The translations under genes were made by a program, and so were the position numbers. Positions 55,356 to 64,000 of a DNA stretch of 64,000 nt are shown piece after piece (the stretch's first letter is position 1; each line of letters starts with the position of its first letter). The notes beneath the pieces were generated by a model, which saw only the letters and a list, made by a program, of their open reading frames with translations, did no database searches and had not been told where the DNA came from. The DNA is from Vibrio sp. DW001 (GTDB lineage: Bacteria; Pseudomonadota; Gammaproteobacteria; Enterobacterales; Vibrionaceae), in NCBI RefSeq assembly GCF_029016285.1, contig NZ_CP091975.1, positions 1,674,001-1,738,000 on the forward strand, written 5' to 3'.

Positions 55356-55385
55356 GCTACGAGTAGGAAGACAAATAATGTCTAA

Positions 55386-56066
55386 CTATATCCCTAGTTC
55401 ATCTAATAAATCGTTTGCAGAATGGTTTGATTCCACCTCTTCAGATTTCGTCTTGGCTTTTTTATTTTGCTCTTGTTCTAGAATAAGATCAGGGTCAGAA
55501 CTTTCTTCTAACTCAAACTCTTCCATTTGAATAAACTCGGTTTTATCCATCGCTAGTTCTAAGTAGAAAATGTTATTGCCTTCTGTTGAGAACGTTACGC
55601 GTCTAGCTTGGGGTCTATCTAAGTTAGTATCGATAGAAATAAGAACCTGCTTATTGATTGCGAGCATTTTAGGTTGGTTTTGAGTAATGTTAGTTTTTAG
55701 TTCTTTACGGATTTTATGCGTAAAGTCACCAACCAGTTGGTTCATCAATTCACCTAATACGTCACCCACTTCATCTGAGGTGTGAAGTATCGCGAGCTCT
55801 TCTTCTGGCATACCCATGTTGCGCATGTAATTGGTGTAAATTTCTAATGCGGACTGTGAGGTAAAGTTAGTGACAACCAAACCAGAAAAACCACCATCGA
55901 ATAAGACAAAACAACCAAAATCCGGTCGTAAGCAGGTCTTATTTATTTTTTGTACCATAGCTGAGTATTTTATGTCGGTATTGGTCGCCGTGCTCAAAAC
56001 GCCTGAAACAGATTGGCAGAGCATAAGCAAGATATCTTCGGTAGTGATGACTTTATTTTTTTTCAT
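55386..56066 (-). CDS. DUF3334 protein with CheX/CheC-like signature
   Basis: 226 residues, Vibrio-typical DUF3334. Residues about 98-120 (DEVGDVLGELMNQLVGDFTHKI) carry the spacing of acidic and Asn residues seen in CheC/CheX phosphatases (E/D-x3-E...N-x3-G). The last 45 residues are charged and disordered-looking. It may act on CheY-like proteins, but that is inference from a motif. Confidence 0.7.
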   Translation of the reverse strand: MKKNKVITTEDILLMLCQSVSGVLSTATNTDIKYSAMVQKINKTCLRPDFGCFVLFDGGFSGLVVTNFTSQSALEIYTNYMRNMGMPEEELAILHTSDEVGDVLGELMNQLVGDFTHKIRKELKTNITQNQPKMLAINKQVLISIDTNLDRPQARRVTFSTEGNNIFYLELAMDKTEFIQMEEFELEESSDPDLILEQEQNKKAKTKSEEVESNHSANDLLDELGI

Positions 56067-56251
56067 TGTGTCTATTCTTATATTGATTTCACATTAGTTG
56101 TTATTGATTATGAACAAAAATATCGACTAGGTCATTAGGAATAGTGTTTTGTTCAAATGTCAGATGAGGTAAAGTGACCCAAATCATAATTTTAACACTT
56201 AAGCATCCCCTTAACTGTAGGATACAGTGTAGGTAGAGGGCAGGAAGCACA

Positions 56252-59200
56252 ATGTCTAGCAATGCAGATATGTCTAAAAACGTAAAATCAGTGACCAGAA
56301 TGACACTACCCCGGTTAGAGAACCAAAATAGTGTTGACCCGGTTGTATTAAAATACTTGGACCAGTTAGCTACCCAAGGTTTTACTGGTGATATGGAATC
56401 TCAATACTCGAGCCGTCTCGCGGTTGCAACGGATAACAGCGTTTATCAACAATTGCCACAAGCGGTTGTGCATCCAAAAACGACTGCCGACGTTATCCTT
56501 ATCGGTAGGTTAAGTCAGCATCCAGATTACGAGCGCATTACTTTTTCACCTCGAGGTGGAGGAACAGGGACTAATGGTCAGTCGTTAACCAAAGGCATTG
56601 TTGTCGACTTGTCTAGACATATGAATAAAGTGTTAGAGGTTAACGAAAAAGAAGGATGGGTTAGAGTACAAACTGGCATCATAAAGGATCAACTTAATGA
56701 TGTTGTCCGTCCATATGGCTACTTTTTCTCTCCTGAACTGTCAACCAGCAACAGAGCGACACTTGGCGGTATGATTAATACCGACGCTTCAGGCCAAGGC
56801 TCTCTTCGGTATGGTAAAACCTCTGATCACGTTCTTTCATTGCAAGCCGTGTTTGCAGACGGATCAGTCTATGAGACAGATAAGTCTCATGGGGGGAATG
56901 AAATAGGTGAGTATGCTTACAACGCCTATCAAGTAACGGAACAAGTATGTCGAGAGAAAAGAACACAAATAGTTGATAAGTTCCCACCATTAAATCGATT
57001 CTTAACTGGCTATGATTTAAAAAATGCGTTGAGTGAACAAGGCGAGTTTGATTTGACTCGTGTGCTGTGTGGTTCGGAAGGATCATTGGCTTTTATAACC
57101 GAGGCCAAATTAAATCTTACCCCAATCCCTAAGACAAGAACCCTAGTCAACGTAAAATATAATAGCTTTGATTCTGCACTTAGAATGGCGCCGTTTCTTG
57201 TAGAAGCTAACGCCTTGTCTGTGGAAACCATTGATTCAAAAGTGCTCAATTTAGCGAAAGAGGATATTGTTTGGCACTCTGTTAGTGATCTGCTTCTTGA
57301 TGTACCAGACAAAGAAATGCTTGGTATCAACATTGTAGAGTTTGCAGGAAATGATACAGGAGTCATCGTTGAACAAGTTGCTGCCTTAACGGCGCAACTC
57401 GACCTGATGCTCACAAATGACGAGAGAGGACTGATAGGCTATCAAGTCTGTGAGGACTTAGCGAGTATCGGTCGTATATACGGCATGCGGAAAAAAGCCG
57501 TTGGTCTGCTAGGGGCAATAAAGGGGAGAGCGAAACCCGTTCCTTTCACTGAAGACACGTGTGTACCACCAGAACATCTTGCCGATTTTATTGCGGAGTT
57601 TCGTGAGCTATTAGATAGCAAAGGACTATATTACGGAATGTTTGGCCATGTCGATACTGGCGTACTTCATGTTCGTCCAGCGCTTGACCTTTGTGACCCT
57701 TTACAAGAGGCTTTGATGCAGGAGTTATCTGATCGTGTTGTTGCTTTAGTTGCCAAGTATGGTGGCTTGATGTGGGGAGAACATGGAAAAGGTTATCGCT
57801 CAGAATATGGGCCGGAATTCTTTGGCGAGGAGTTGTTTATTGAACTCCGTCGTATAAAAGCGGCGTTTGACCCAATGAACAAAATGAATCCAGGAAAGAT
57901 ATGCACACCATTGGATAGTAGTGCTGAACTGGTAAAAGTGAGTGATACAAAACGGGCGTTTTACGACCGTCAAATTAGCGTTACAGTAAGAGATAGCTTC
58001 AAGCAAGCAATGGAGTGTAATGGCAACGGGCTCTGCTTTAACTACGATACCAGTTCACCAATGTGTCCTTCTATGAAAGTGACAGCAGATAGAAGGCAAT
58101 CGCCTAAAGGTCGTGCAGGACTTGTTCGTGAGTGGCTTCGTCAACTGACGGAGCAAGGTATTGATATCCTCGACCTAGAAAATGAGACGTTGAGTAAGAA
58201 CCCAACAATTAGCGTAATGGTTGATCGAGTAAGAAATAGCCTAAACAAACGGCACGAATATGATTTTTCACATGAAGTGTATGAGGCAATGAACGGCTGT
58301 CTAGCGTGTAAGGCTTGTGGCACTCAGTGCCCAATTAAAGTTGATGTGCCGAGTTTTAGATCTCGTTTCTTAAATATCTACTACTCTCGTTATCAGCGCC
58401 CAGCGAAAGATTACCTCGTCGCAAATATTGAAACGATGTTGCCGCTAATGGCAAAAGCACCCATGGTAGTAAATGCGGTTCTAGCCCAGAAATGGGTACA
58501 AGGTTTAACGGCAAAAACAGTGGGGTACATTGATGCGCCTTTGTTATCAAAACCGACATTGAAGCAACAACTTGCCGATAATAATAACGTTAAATTTGAT
58601 ATTCAAAAACTAGCGCAACTTTCTAAAGAAGACAGAGATAATCATGTGCTTATCGTACAAGACCCATTCACCTCTTTTTACGATGCAGAAGTGGTCGCCG
58701 ACTTTGTTGTTTTGCTTGAAAAACTTGGAAAACAACCGATTCTGTTACCGTTCAAACCAAATGGGAAAGCACAGCACATAAAGGGGTTCTTAAAACAGTT
58801 TACGGGCACCGCACAAACAGCGGCAAGTTTCTTAAATATGGTCTCTGACTTGAATATTCCAATGGTTGGTGTTGACCCAGCTCTTGTGCTTTGTTACCGC
58901 GATGAGTACGTTGATATTTTGGGAGAACAAAGAGGGGAGTTTCAAGTGCTGAATTCCCATGAGTACCTGATTGACCAACTTGATAGTCTAAAGGTTGGTG
59001 AACCATCAAATGAAGCACCGTGGCATCTTTTTGCACACTGTACTGAGAAAACACGATTGCCAAACGCCGAAAAAGAGTGGCAAACAATTTTTAAATTTTT
59101 TGGCGGCGTGCTAGAGAGCGTGTCTGTAGGTTGTTGCGGGATGGCGGGAACATTCGGACACGAACAAGACAAGTACCAGATGTCGAAAGATATCTACAAT

Positions 59201-59338
59201 TTGAGCTGGGGAGTTCAGATGCAGCACTTAGACAAAAAACGTTGCTTGGTCACAGGATATTCTTGCCGTAGTCAGGTCAAGCGATTGGAGCATGAGAAGA
59301 TGAAGCATCCGGTGCAGGCTCTACTGCTAATGATTTAG
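56252..59338 (+). CDS. ydiJ: FAD/Fe-S D-2-hydroxyglutarate dehydrogenase YdiJ
   Basis: 1028 residues (E. coli 1018). FAD-binding type 4 domain with PRGGGTGTNGQSL (about 91-103) and NTDASGQGSLRYGKTSDHV; oxidase C-terminal domain with GHVDTGVLHVRP and WGEHGKGYRSEYGPEFFG (histidine ligands); then a 4Fe-4S region with cysteines in MNGCLACKACGTQCPI, and a C-terminal CCG domain (VGCCGMAGTFGH). Removes D-2-hydroxyglutarate formed by SerA, which links to serC in function though not in operon. RBS GGCAGGAAG. Confidence 0.95.
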   Translation: MSSNADMSKNVKSVTRMTLPRLENQNSVDPVVLKYLDQLATQGFTGDMESQYSSRLAVATDNSVYQQLPQAVVHPKTTADVILIGRLSQHPDYERITFSPRGGGTGTNGQSLTKGIVVDLSRHMNKVLEVNEKEGWVRVQTGIIKDQLNDVVRPYGYFFSPELSTSNRATLGGMINTDASGQGSLRYGKTSDHVLSLQAVFADGSVYETDKSHGGNEIGEYAYNAYQVTEQVCREKRTQIVDKFPPLNRFLTGYDLKNALSEQGEFDLTRVLCGSEGSLAFITEAKLNLTPIPKTRTLVNVKYNSFDSALRMAPFLVEANALSVETIDSKVLNLAKEDIVWHSVSDLLLDVPDKEMLGINIVEFAGNDTGVIVEQVAALTAQLDLMLTNDERGLIGYQVCEDLASIGRIYGMRKKAVGLLGAIKGRAKPVPFTEDTCVPPEHLADFIAEFRELLDSKGLYYGMFGHVDTGVLHVRPALDLCDPLQEALMQELSDRVVALVAKYGGLMWGEHGKGYRSEYGPEFFGEELFIELRRIKAAFDPMNKMNPGKICTPLDSSAELVKVSDTKRAFYDRQISVTVRDSFKQAMECNGNGLCFNYDTSSPMCPSMKVTADRRQSPKGRAGLVREWLRQLTEQGIDILDLENETLSKNPTISVMVDRVRNSLNKRHEYDFSHEVYEAMNGCLACKACGTQCPIKVDVPSFRSRFLNIYYSRYQRPAKDYLVANIETMLPLMAKAPMVVNAVLAQKWVQGLTAKTVGYIDAPLLSKPTLKQQLADNNNVKFDIQKLAQLSKEDRDNHVLIVQDPFTSFYDAEVVADFVVLLEKLGKQPILLPFKPNGKAQHIKGFLKQFTGTAQTAASFLNMVSDLNIPMVGVDPALVLCYRDEYVDILGEQRGEFQVLNSHEYLIDQLDSLKVGEPSNEAPWHLFAHCTEKTRLPNAEKEWQTIFKFFGGVLESVSVGCCGMAGTFGHEQDKYQMSKDIYNLSWGVQMQHLDKKRCLVTGYSCRSQVKRLEHEKMKHPVQALLLMI

Positions 59339-59423
59339 CTGAAAATTGTACTCAATAATAGTCGTTCAACTAAACAGGTTGACAATGGTATTTGTTAATG
59401 TGTAAGAAACTGGGAACCAAGAT

Positions 59424-59885
59424 ATGAAAGTGTTAGAACTGAAAGTACCACCAGTATTTGTGTTCCTAGTGTGCCTTTGCCTTATGTATTGGTTTCACTC
59501 GTTAAGTGCGTTATTTACTATCGGCGTTCCGATTTCAAACGTTGTCCTTGCTATCTGTTTTGTTGGGGCTGGCTATTTTGGTCTTAGTGGAATCTATGAA
59601 TTTAAGAAAGCAAAAACATCGGTACATCCGGTCGATATCAATAAGACGACATCGGTAGTAGATACAGGCGTCTATAAACTAACCCGAAACCCTATGTACT
59701 TTGGTTTACTGCTACTTTTGTTTGGTTTTGGCTACTGGTTACAGGATCTCTCCAGTTTGGCAGTGTGCGTTCTATTTGTAATGTACATGAACCGGTTTCA
59801 AATTGGCCCTGAAGAGAGGCACTTAACAAGTAAGTTTGGCAAGGGTTATACGGATTACCAAAACAAGGTTAGGCGTTGGATTTAG
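59424..59885 (+). CDS. isoprenylcysteine methyltransferase-family membrane protein
   Basis: 153 residues with about four helices and the ICMT/PEMT signature: GVYKLTRNPMYFGLLLLLFGF in pieces (KLTRNPMYFG), then GPEERHLTSKFGKGYTDYQNKVRRWI where the EE and YxxY are conserved. SAM-dependent methyltransferase fold in the inner membrane; substrate unknown. Confidence 0.85.
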   Translation: MKVLELKVPPVFVFLVCLCLMYWFHSLSALFTIGVPISNVVLAICFVGAGYFGLSGIYEFKKAKTSVHPVDINKTTSVVDTGVYKLTRNPMYFGLLLLLFGFGYWLQDLSSLAVCVLFVMYMNRFQIGPEERHLTSKFGKGYTDYQNKVRRWI

Positions 59886-59891
59886 CCAAAT

Positions 59892-59924
59892 AAAAACCCC
59901 CGTCACATAGTGAAGGGGGTTTTT
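59892..59924. terminator. bidirectional terminator
   Basis: AAAAACCCCC...GGGGGTTTTTA between convergent genes. Confidence 0.85.
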
Positions 59925-59944
59925 ATTTAATACGATACTGAGAA

Positions 59945-60670
59945 TTAAGCTGTGATAACAAACTTGGATAAAAATGCGTCTTTACATTCAATAAATCGAG
60001 AGACCAGATCATCCACTGCAGTATGGTCATATGGACGTAATCCACTTGCGACCATTCGCTTGACCCCTTTACCTACTAATTGACCATCTTCTTTAAAATC
60101 AAAGTTGAGAGTGACGATACCGCGTTTTCCTGCAACATCAAACGTCGCACCTGAAAACTCAACCGCTGGATGATGGAGATCTAAACGAGAAAACTCTATC
60201 TCCATACTTTCATAGATAACCAATGGACGTTGGCAGTTGATCATCATTTTTTGTTGTTCCATCAAAGGAACCATGATGTGAGGGAAGTTCATTCCAGAAA
60301 ACTGTACGTAATTTTTAACGACATGTTCAATTAACTCTGCATCGTGACTCACTTCACCTTCTCGGTTCATATGCAGATATTCTTTACCATTTTCATCTAC
60401 AACCGCACTTTCATTTTCGCACTTGTTCTCTACTTGAAGCGCAACGCCATCATTGACCATGCCAGAAAAATCGAAACGCATCTTTTGGCTGATCCCTTCT
60501 TTTTTAAGTAAGACAGCAAAAAGAAGATCGCCAGGTACGCAAAAACGTTTGTTATCTTCGTCGTGAAGCGGGTTAAAATCGCCGGCTACTTTTTTTGCAA
60601 AGTGGCTCGCTTGACGTCGAGTAAATTGAAATTTCTGGTTAAGTACTGAAAAATAAGGAGTTAAAAACAT
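59945..60670 (-). CDS. DUF3581 protein, hot-dog-like
   Basis: 241 residues. N-terminal FAKKVAGDFNPLHDEDNKRFCVPGDLLFAVLL in pieces (GDFNPLHD, VPGDLLFA), a motif shared with MaoC-type hot-dog hydratases, though only as a resemblance. DUF3581 is conserved in vibrios and relatives; function unknown. Possibly lipid or acyl-thioester related. Confidence 0.75.
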   Translation of the reverse strand: MFLTPYFSVLNQKFQFTRRQASHFAKKVAGDFNPLHDEDNKRFCVPGDLLFAVLLKKEGISQKMRFDFSGMVNDGVALQVENKCENESAVVDENGKEYLHMNREGEVSHDAELIEHVVKNYVQFSGMNFPHIMVPLMEQQKMMINCQRPLVIYESMEIEFSRLDLHHPAVEFSGATFDVAGKRGIVTLNFDFKEDGQLVGKGVKRMVASGLRPYDHTAVDDLVSRFIECKDAFLSKFVITA

Positions 60671-60814
60671 AATTCTCTGCTAGTCGCTAAAAACAGATTA
60701 ATTATATACAATTTTTTTTGTGACAATGGTCTAATCAGTGAGTTTTGACCAACAACTGTCATTCAATAAATGTTAATGGTCAATGAGATCACGAGTTTAA
60801 GAACTTAGCTAGAG

Positions 60815-61537
60815 TCAACCGAGTAATTCTATTGTGCTAGAACTCAATAATTGGGTTAATGCAGCAAGATAAGTTTCGCTTGAATCGTCGGGAGACACGG
60901 CGGGTAACTCGACGGTTACACAAGGTAAGTTATTCTCTTTGCACCATGTTCCGAATGAGCCCGGTGTTTCATAACCAACATTTGGAACCACTGGAAGATT
61001 GAATCTATTTGATAACCAATGGGCAAGGTGGGACATATTTGGATCATCGATACAAGCAAGAGGCTCGTGAAAGCTTATAGAAAATAAAGGTTTTAGTTTA
61101 GTAATCAAACTAATTAACCCCTCGGTTTCCGGTTCTGGGCTCGTACCGTTACGGGTTTTAATCGTCACATCTCTTGTATTTGCTCTGCCGTTCCAGCGGT
61201 AGACAGTATCTTCAATTAATTGATTCCGTGTTGGGAAGTTTCGGTTTAGATCAACGTAGTTAGCATTCGAGCGTGTTCCTAACTGATTGCCATCGGGATT
61301 AACAGATAAGATGACATGGTGTTTTTGTTGGTTTTCAACAAGTGTGCGTAGTGCACATGATAACGCTGAAATTGAGGCCGTTTCATCACCATGAGTTCCG
61401 GCAAAAATTAGGCCCGCCTGATCGACATCAACTTGAGCAGGGAAATATAACAATGGGGCACCATGAACAGAGTGACCATATAAAATCGGTTCAACGGTGA
61501 ATGTTGCTCTATCAGAACGCTGTCTTAATTGTATCAT
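60815..61537 (-). CDS. mpaA: murein tripeptide amidase MpaA
   Basis: 240 residues from ATG 61537, eight bases after GGAAAGG; ATG 61549 would add four residues. Zinc carboxypeptidase: zinc ligands HGDE (about 50-53) and His in SFHEPLACID; DLNRNFP gives the substrate Arg/Asn; catalytic Glu in VTVELPAV. Hydrolyses the gamma-D-Glu-diaminopimelate bond of murein tripeptide during recycling. Next to mppA on the opposite strand, as in the E. coli mpaA-mppA region. Confidence 0.9.
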   Translation of the reverse strand: MIQLRQRSDRATFTVEPILYGHSVHGAPLLYFPAQVDVDQAGLIFAGTHGDETASISALSCALRTLVENQQKHHVILSVNPDGNQLGTRSNANYVDLNRNFPTRNQLIEDTVYRWNGRANTRDVTIKTRNGTSPEPETEGLISLITKLKPLFSISFHEPLACIDDPNMSHLAHWLSNRFNLPVVPNVGYETPGSFGTWCKENNLPCVTVELPAVSPDDSSETYLAALTQLLSSSTIELLG

Positions 61538-61713
61538 TAGCCTTTCCATTTTTTAATATGTGAGCTTTACCCTAAACGACGCCCCACACAAACTGATATA
61601 TTTACATCTCGTAATATGTCATAGAGATATAAACAATATCATTATGGTTTGTCTATATATATCAATTAGTCAATGCGTTATTTAATATGTGCATCAACAT
61701 TCAAGGATGACCA

Positions 61714-63345
61714 ATGGAAAACAAGTGTAAAACCCCTCTCTCAATACTAACGAGTGTAATTTTGTCGATCGCCTTTTCTGTACAAGCAAAAGCAGCCAAT
61801 GTGCCAGAAGGTGTGTCACTCGCAGAAAGACAGGTTTTGGTAAGAGGCAATGATGCAGAAGCTGCGACGTTAGACCCTTTACAAGCAGAAGGGATGCCAG
61901 AAATGCATATCCTACGAGACTTGTTTGAAGGGCTAGTTATTCAGGATGAAAATGGCAAAGTAATCCCCGGTGTCGCCGATAAATGGGAAAATAAAGGAAA
62001 CCAAGTCTATACATTTCATCTTCGTCAAGATGCGCGTTGGTCTAATGGTGACCCTGTCACTGCGGAGGATTTCCTGTTTAGTTTACTACGAGTCGTTGAT
62101 CCAAATTTTGCCTCTCCCAACGCGTGGTATTTGAAGCTGACAGAAATAAAAAATGCCAAAGCGATAATTGAAGGAAAAATGCCAGTAGAATCATTGGGTG
62201 TAAAAGCGTTAGATGCCTATACCTTGGAATTTGAATTGGACAAACCGGTTCCGTACTTTATCGCCATGACCGCACATACTGCGATGATGCCACTCCATGC
62301 TAAAACAGTATTATCTAACGGTGATAAATGGGCTAGGCCTGAAACCATGGTTTCTAACGGTGCGTTTAAGCTTACTGAATGGGTGATTAACGAACGTATC
62401 GAGTTGGAAAGAAATGAAAACTATTGGGATAACAGCAATACGGTTTTAAACCACGTAACTTATATCCCGTTTGAAAACCAAAATTCTGCACTTAATCGAT
62501 ATAAAACTGGCGAAGTTGATATGACGTCAGATGTACCAGCACAGATGGCGATAAAGATTAAAGAAACCTACCCAGATGACTACCGTGTGACACCTTTGCT
62601 ATGTACCTACTACTATGCCTTTAACACGCAACACAAACCATTTGATGACCCAAAAGTACGTAAGGCTGCGGCGTATTCAATCAAGCGTGATGTGATAACG
62701 AATGGAATTACGAATGTCGGAAATGCACCGGCATTTACCTTCGCGCATAAAGATGTTGCGGGCTTCAAAGCGACTTTACCGGATTATGCCAAATTGAGCC
62801 AGACGGAACGAGAAAAGCAAGGTGCATTATTGGCTAAAGAAGCCGGTTTTGACGAACATAACCCAATTAAAGCTAAGCTTTTATATAACACTAGCGAAAG
62901 TCACAAAACCATAGCTATTGCCATTGCGTCTATGCTCGATAAAAATCTAGGGGCACAAATAATGCCCGAAAACCAAGAATGGAAGTCATACCTGAGTGCT
63001 AGGAAATCGGGTGATTTTGATATCTTAAGAGCATCGTGGTGTGGTGACTACAACGAAGCCTCTACTTTCCTAAGCTTGTTTACGTCTGATAATGAACGAA
63101 ACTACGCTTTTTACAAAAATAGCGAGTACGATTTAGCGATTTCTAAAGCTCAGATGGCGACCAATGAAAAAGAAAGGAATCTGTATTACGATCAAGCGGA
63201 ATCTATCCTCGCTAAGGATATGCCAATAGCACCTATCTATTTTTATATGCAAGCTAGGTTAGTAAAATCCACGATTGGTGGCTTCCCAATGCATAACGCA
63301 GAAGGTCGAATCTATTCCAAAGACCTTTACATTAAAGCCAAGTAG
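61714..63345 (+). CDS. mppA: oligopeptide/murein-peptide-binding protein, MppA/OppA family
   Basis: 543 residues. Signal peptide to AKAA (about residue 29), then SBP family 5: LVRGNDAEAATLDPLQAEG, LRQDARWSNGDPVTAEDFLFSLLRVVDP in pieces, GAFKLTEWVINERI, and LCTYYYAFNTQHKPFDDPKVRKA. Adjacent to mpaA, so MppA (murein tripeptide binding through Opp) is preferred over OppA, which would usually head an opp operon not seen here. Own terminator at about 63361-63394. Confidence 0.78.
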   Translation: MENKCKTPLSILTSVILSIAFSVQAKAANVPEGVSLAERQVLVRGNDAEAATLDPLQAEGMPEMHILRDLFEGLVIQDENGKVIPGVADKWENKGNQVYTFHLRQDARWSNGDPVTAEDFLFSLLRVVDPNFASPNAWYLKLTEIKNAKAIIEGKMPVESLGVKALDAYTLEFELDKPVPYFIAMTAHTAMMPLHAKTVLSNGDKWARPETMVSNGAFKLTEWVINERIELERNENYWDNSNTVLNHVTYIPFENQNSALNRYKTGEVDMTSDVPAQMAIKIKETYPDDYRVTPLLCTYYYAFNTQHKPFDDPKVRKAAAYSIKRDVITNGITNVGNAPAFTFAHKDVAGFKATLPDYAKLSQTEREKQGALLAKEAGFDEHNPIKAKLLYNTSESHKTIAIAIASMLDKNLGAQIMPENQEWKSYLSARKSGDFDILRASWCGDYNEASTFLSLFTSDNERNYAFYKNSEYDLAISKAQMATNEKERNLYYDQAESILAKDMPIAPIYFYMQARLVKSTIGGFPMHNAEGRIYSKDLYIKAK

Positions 63346-63360
63346 CACCAATATTCTAAA

Positions 63361-63394
63361 CCGGGCATAGGGACAAACTATGCCCAGTCTTTTT
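63361..63394 (+). terminator. terminator of mppA
   Basis: GGGCATAG, 7-base loop, CTATGCCC, then AGTCTTTTT. Confidence 0.75.
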
Positions 63395-63632
63395 AAGAGT
63401 AGTCTCCCTGTATTGATCAGAATATCCACTGTGAGAACAATCCGATTGCTTATTCGGCTAAAAAGTTGAATTAACGGCATATTCACACTATGCAAATCTA
63501 AATTTAGCGAGTAAAATCCCTCCCTTGATGAATATCCGGTATACGTATTACTGATAGATATTCACCAAACCAAACTTTATTATAAATTAGCATGTGTTGC
63601 TTGGTACGCAACACCACTGTGAAGGATATATC

Positions 63633-64000
63633 ATGCCAGTAATTACTCTTCCTGACGGTAGTCAGCGTCAATTTGACAACCCTATTTCAACAATGGACAT
63701 CGCCGCTTCAATTGGTCCCGGTCTTGCTAAAGCGACCATCGCTGGCCGATTAGATGGCATTCGTGTCGACGCTTGTGACCTTATCGAAAATGATGCAAGT
63801 TTAGAAATTATCACGACAAAAGATGAGAAAGATGGTTTAGAAATCGTACGCCATTCATGTGCACACTTACTTGGGCACGCGATTAAGCAGCTGTTTCCAG
63901 CCGCTAAAATGGCAATTGGCCCAACGATTGACAGTGGCTTTTATTATGATATCGATTTAGAGCATTCTCTTACTGAGGAAGATCTTAAAGCGTTAGAAAA
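63633..64000 (+). CDS. thrS: threonyl-tRNA synthetase (3' end outside window)
   Basis: The first 122 codons are present: TGS domain start [15 protein letters not shown], then the editing-domain zinc-type motif [16 protein letters not shown] (about 73-88) and [16 protein letters not shown]. Matches E. coli ThrS residue by residue over most of this length. RBS GAAGGA before ATG 63633. In enterics thrS heads the infC-rpmI-rplT unit and represses its own translation; the leader here (63395-63632) is not obviously an operator. Confidence 0.95.
   Translation, partial: MPVITLPDGSQRQFDNPISTMDIAASIGPGLAKATIAGRLDGIRVDACDLIENDASLEIITTKDEKDGLEIVRHSCAHLLGHAIKQLFPAAKMAIGPTIDSGFYYDIDLEHSLTEEDLKALE

Overview
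The window looks like a Vibrionaceae chromosome (most likely a Vibrio large chromosome). Gene content and neighbourhoods point there: a PsrA-type fatty-acid regulator beside fadE and fabV, ybjL next to grxA, trxB-cydD-cydC, a TfoY-type regulator, the PLP-dependent aspartate decarboxylase PanP, several Vibrio-typical small DUF proteins, mpaA facing mppA, and thrS at the right edge. Most of the window is ordinary core genome with clear Shine-Dalgarno sequences and rho-independent terminators.

Region by region. 1-6.1 kb: the 3' part of nhaA, a possible minus-strand small RNA, psrA-like regulator, fadE and fabV (fatty-acid breakdown and synthesis). 6.1-7.8 kb: ybjL. 8.10-19.99 kb: an 11.9-kb integrated element bounded by identical 22-bp direct repeats, inserted between ybjL and grxA, exactly in what was the grxA terminator. 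20-28.5 kb: grxA, an iron-type alcohol dehydrogenase, hexR, panP, a periplasmic protein, lysO with an HDOD protein, and tfoY. 28.7-34.5 kb: a five-gene Yej/Opp-type peptide ABC importer. 34.6-38 kb: a small outer-membrane barrel protein and a histidine kinase/response-regulator pair. 38-46.8 kb: a DUF945 protein, serC, cydDC, trxB and a DASS-type anion transporter. 46.8-56 kb: sanA, DUF3392, an HrpB-like helicase, a 125-aa orphan behind a palindromic tandem repeat, purC with a PurR box, a SulA-like gene with a LexA box, a small zinc-ribbon protein, a membrane J-domain protein, DUF2786 and a CheX-like DUF3334 protein. 56-64 kb: ydiJ, an isoprenylcysteine-methyltransferase-family protein, DUF3581, mpaA, mppA and the start of thrS.

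The element at 8.1-20 kb is the most interesting part. Its control and replication half is syntenic with phage P2: integrase and self-cleaving repressor on one strand, Cox-like protein, small early genes and a gpA-like HUH replication initiator on the other. Of the whole P2 virion programme it keeps only a gpN-like major capsid protein and a short gpO-like scaffold. The portal, terminase, head completion, tail and lysis genes are absent. The scaffold has lost all three residues of the P2 gpO protease triad. The element also encodes three separate Ogr/Delta-type zinc-finger activators, which in P2/P4 switch on late promoters. A two-gene cargo (an unknown 272-aa protein plus a DUF2971 protein) sits at the position where P2-like elements carry anti-phage morons, and a potassium-channel-like protein sits at the other end. 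I read the element as a P2-dependent satellite that builds or redirects capsids and borrows everything else from a helper, although a decayed prophage cannot be excluded from sequence alone. It also contains a 3' half of a tRNA-Trp gene with its terminator, a scar of another integration or recombination event.
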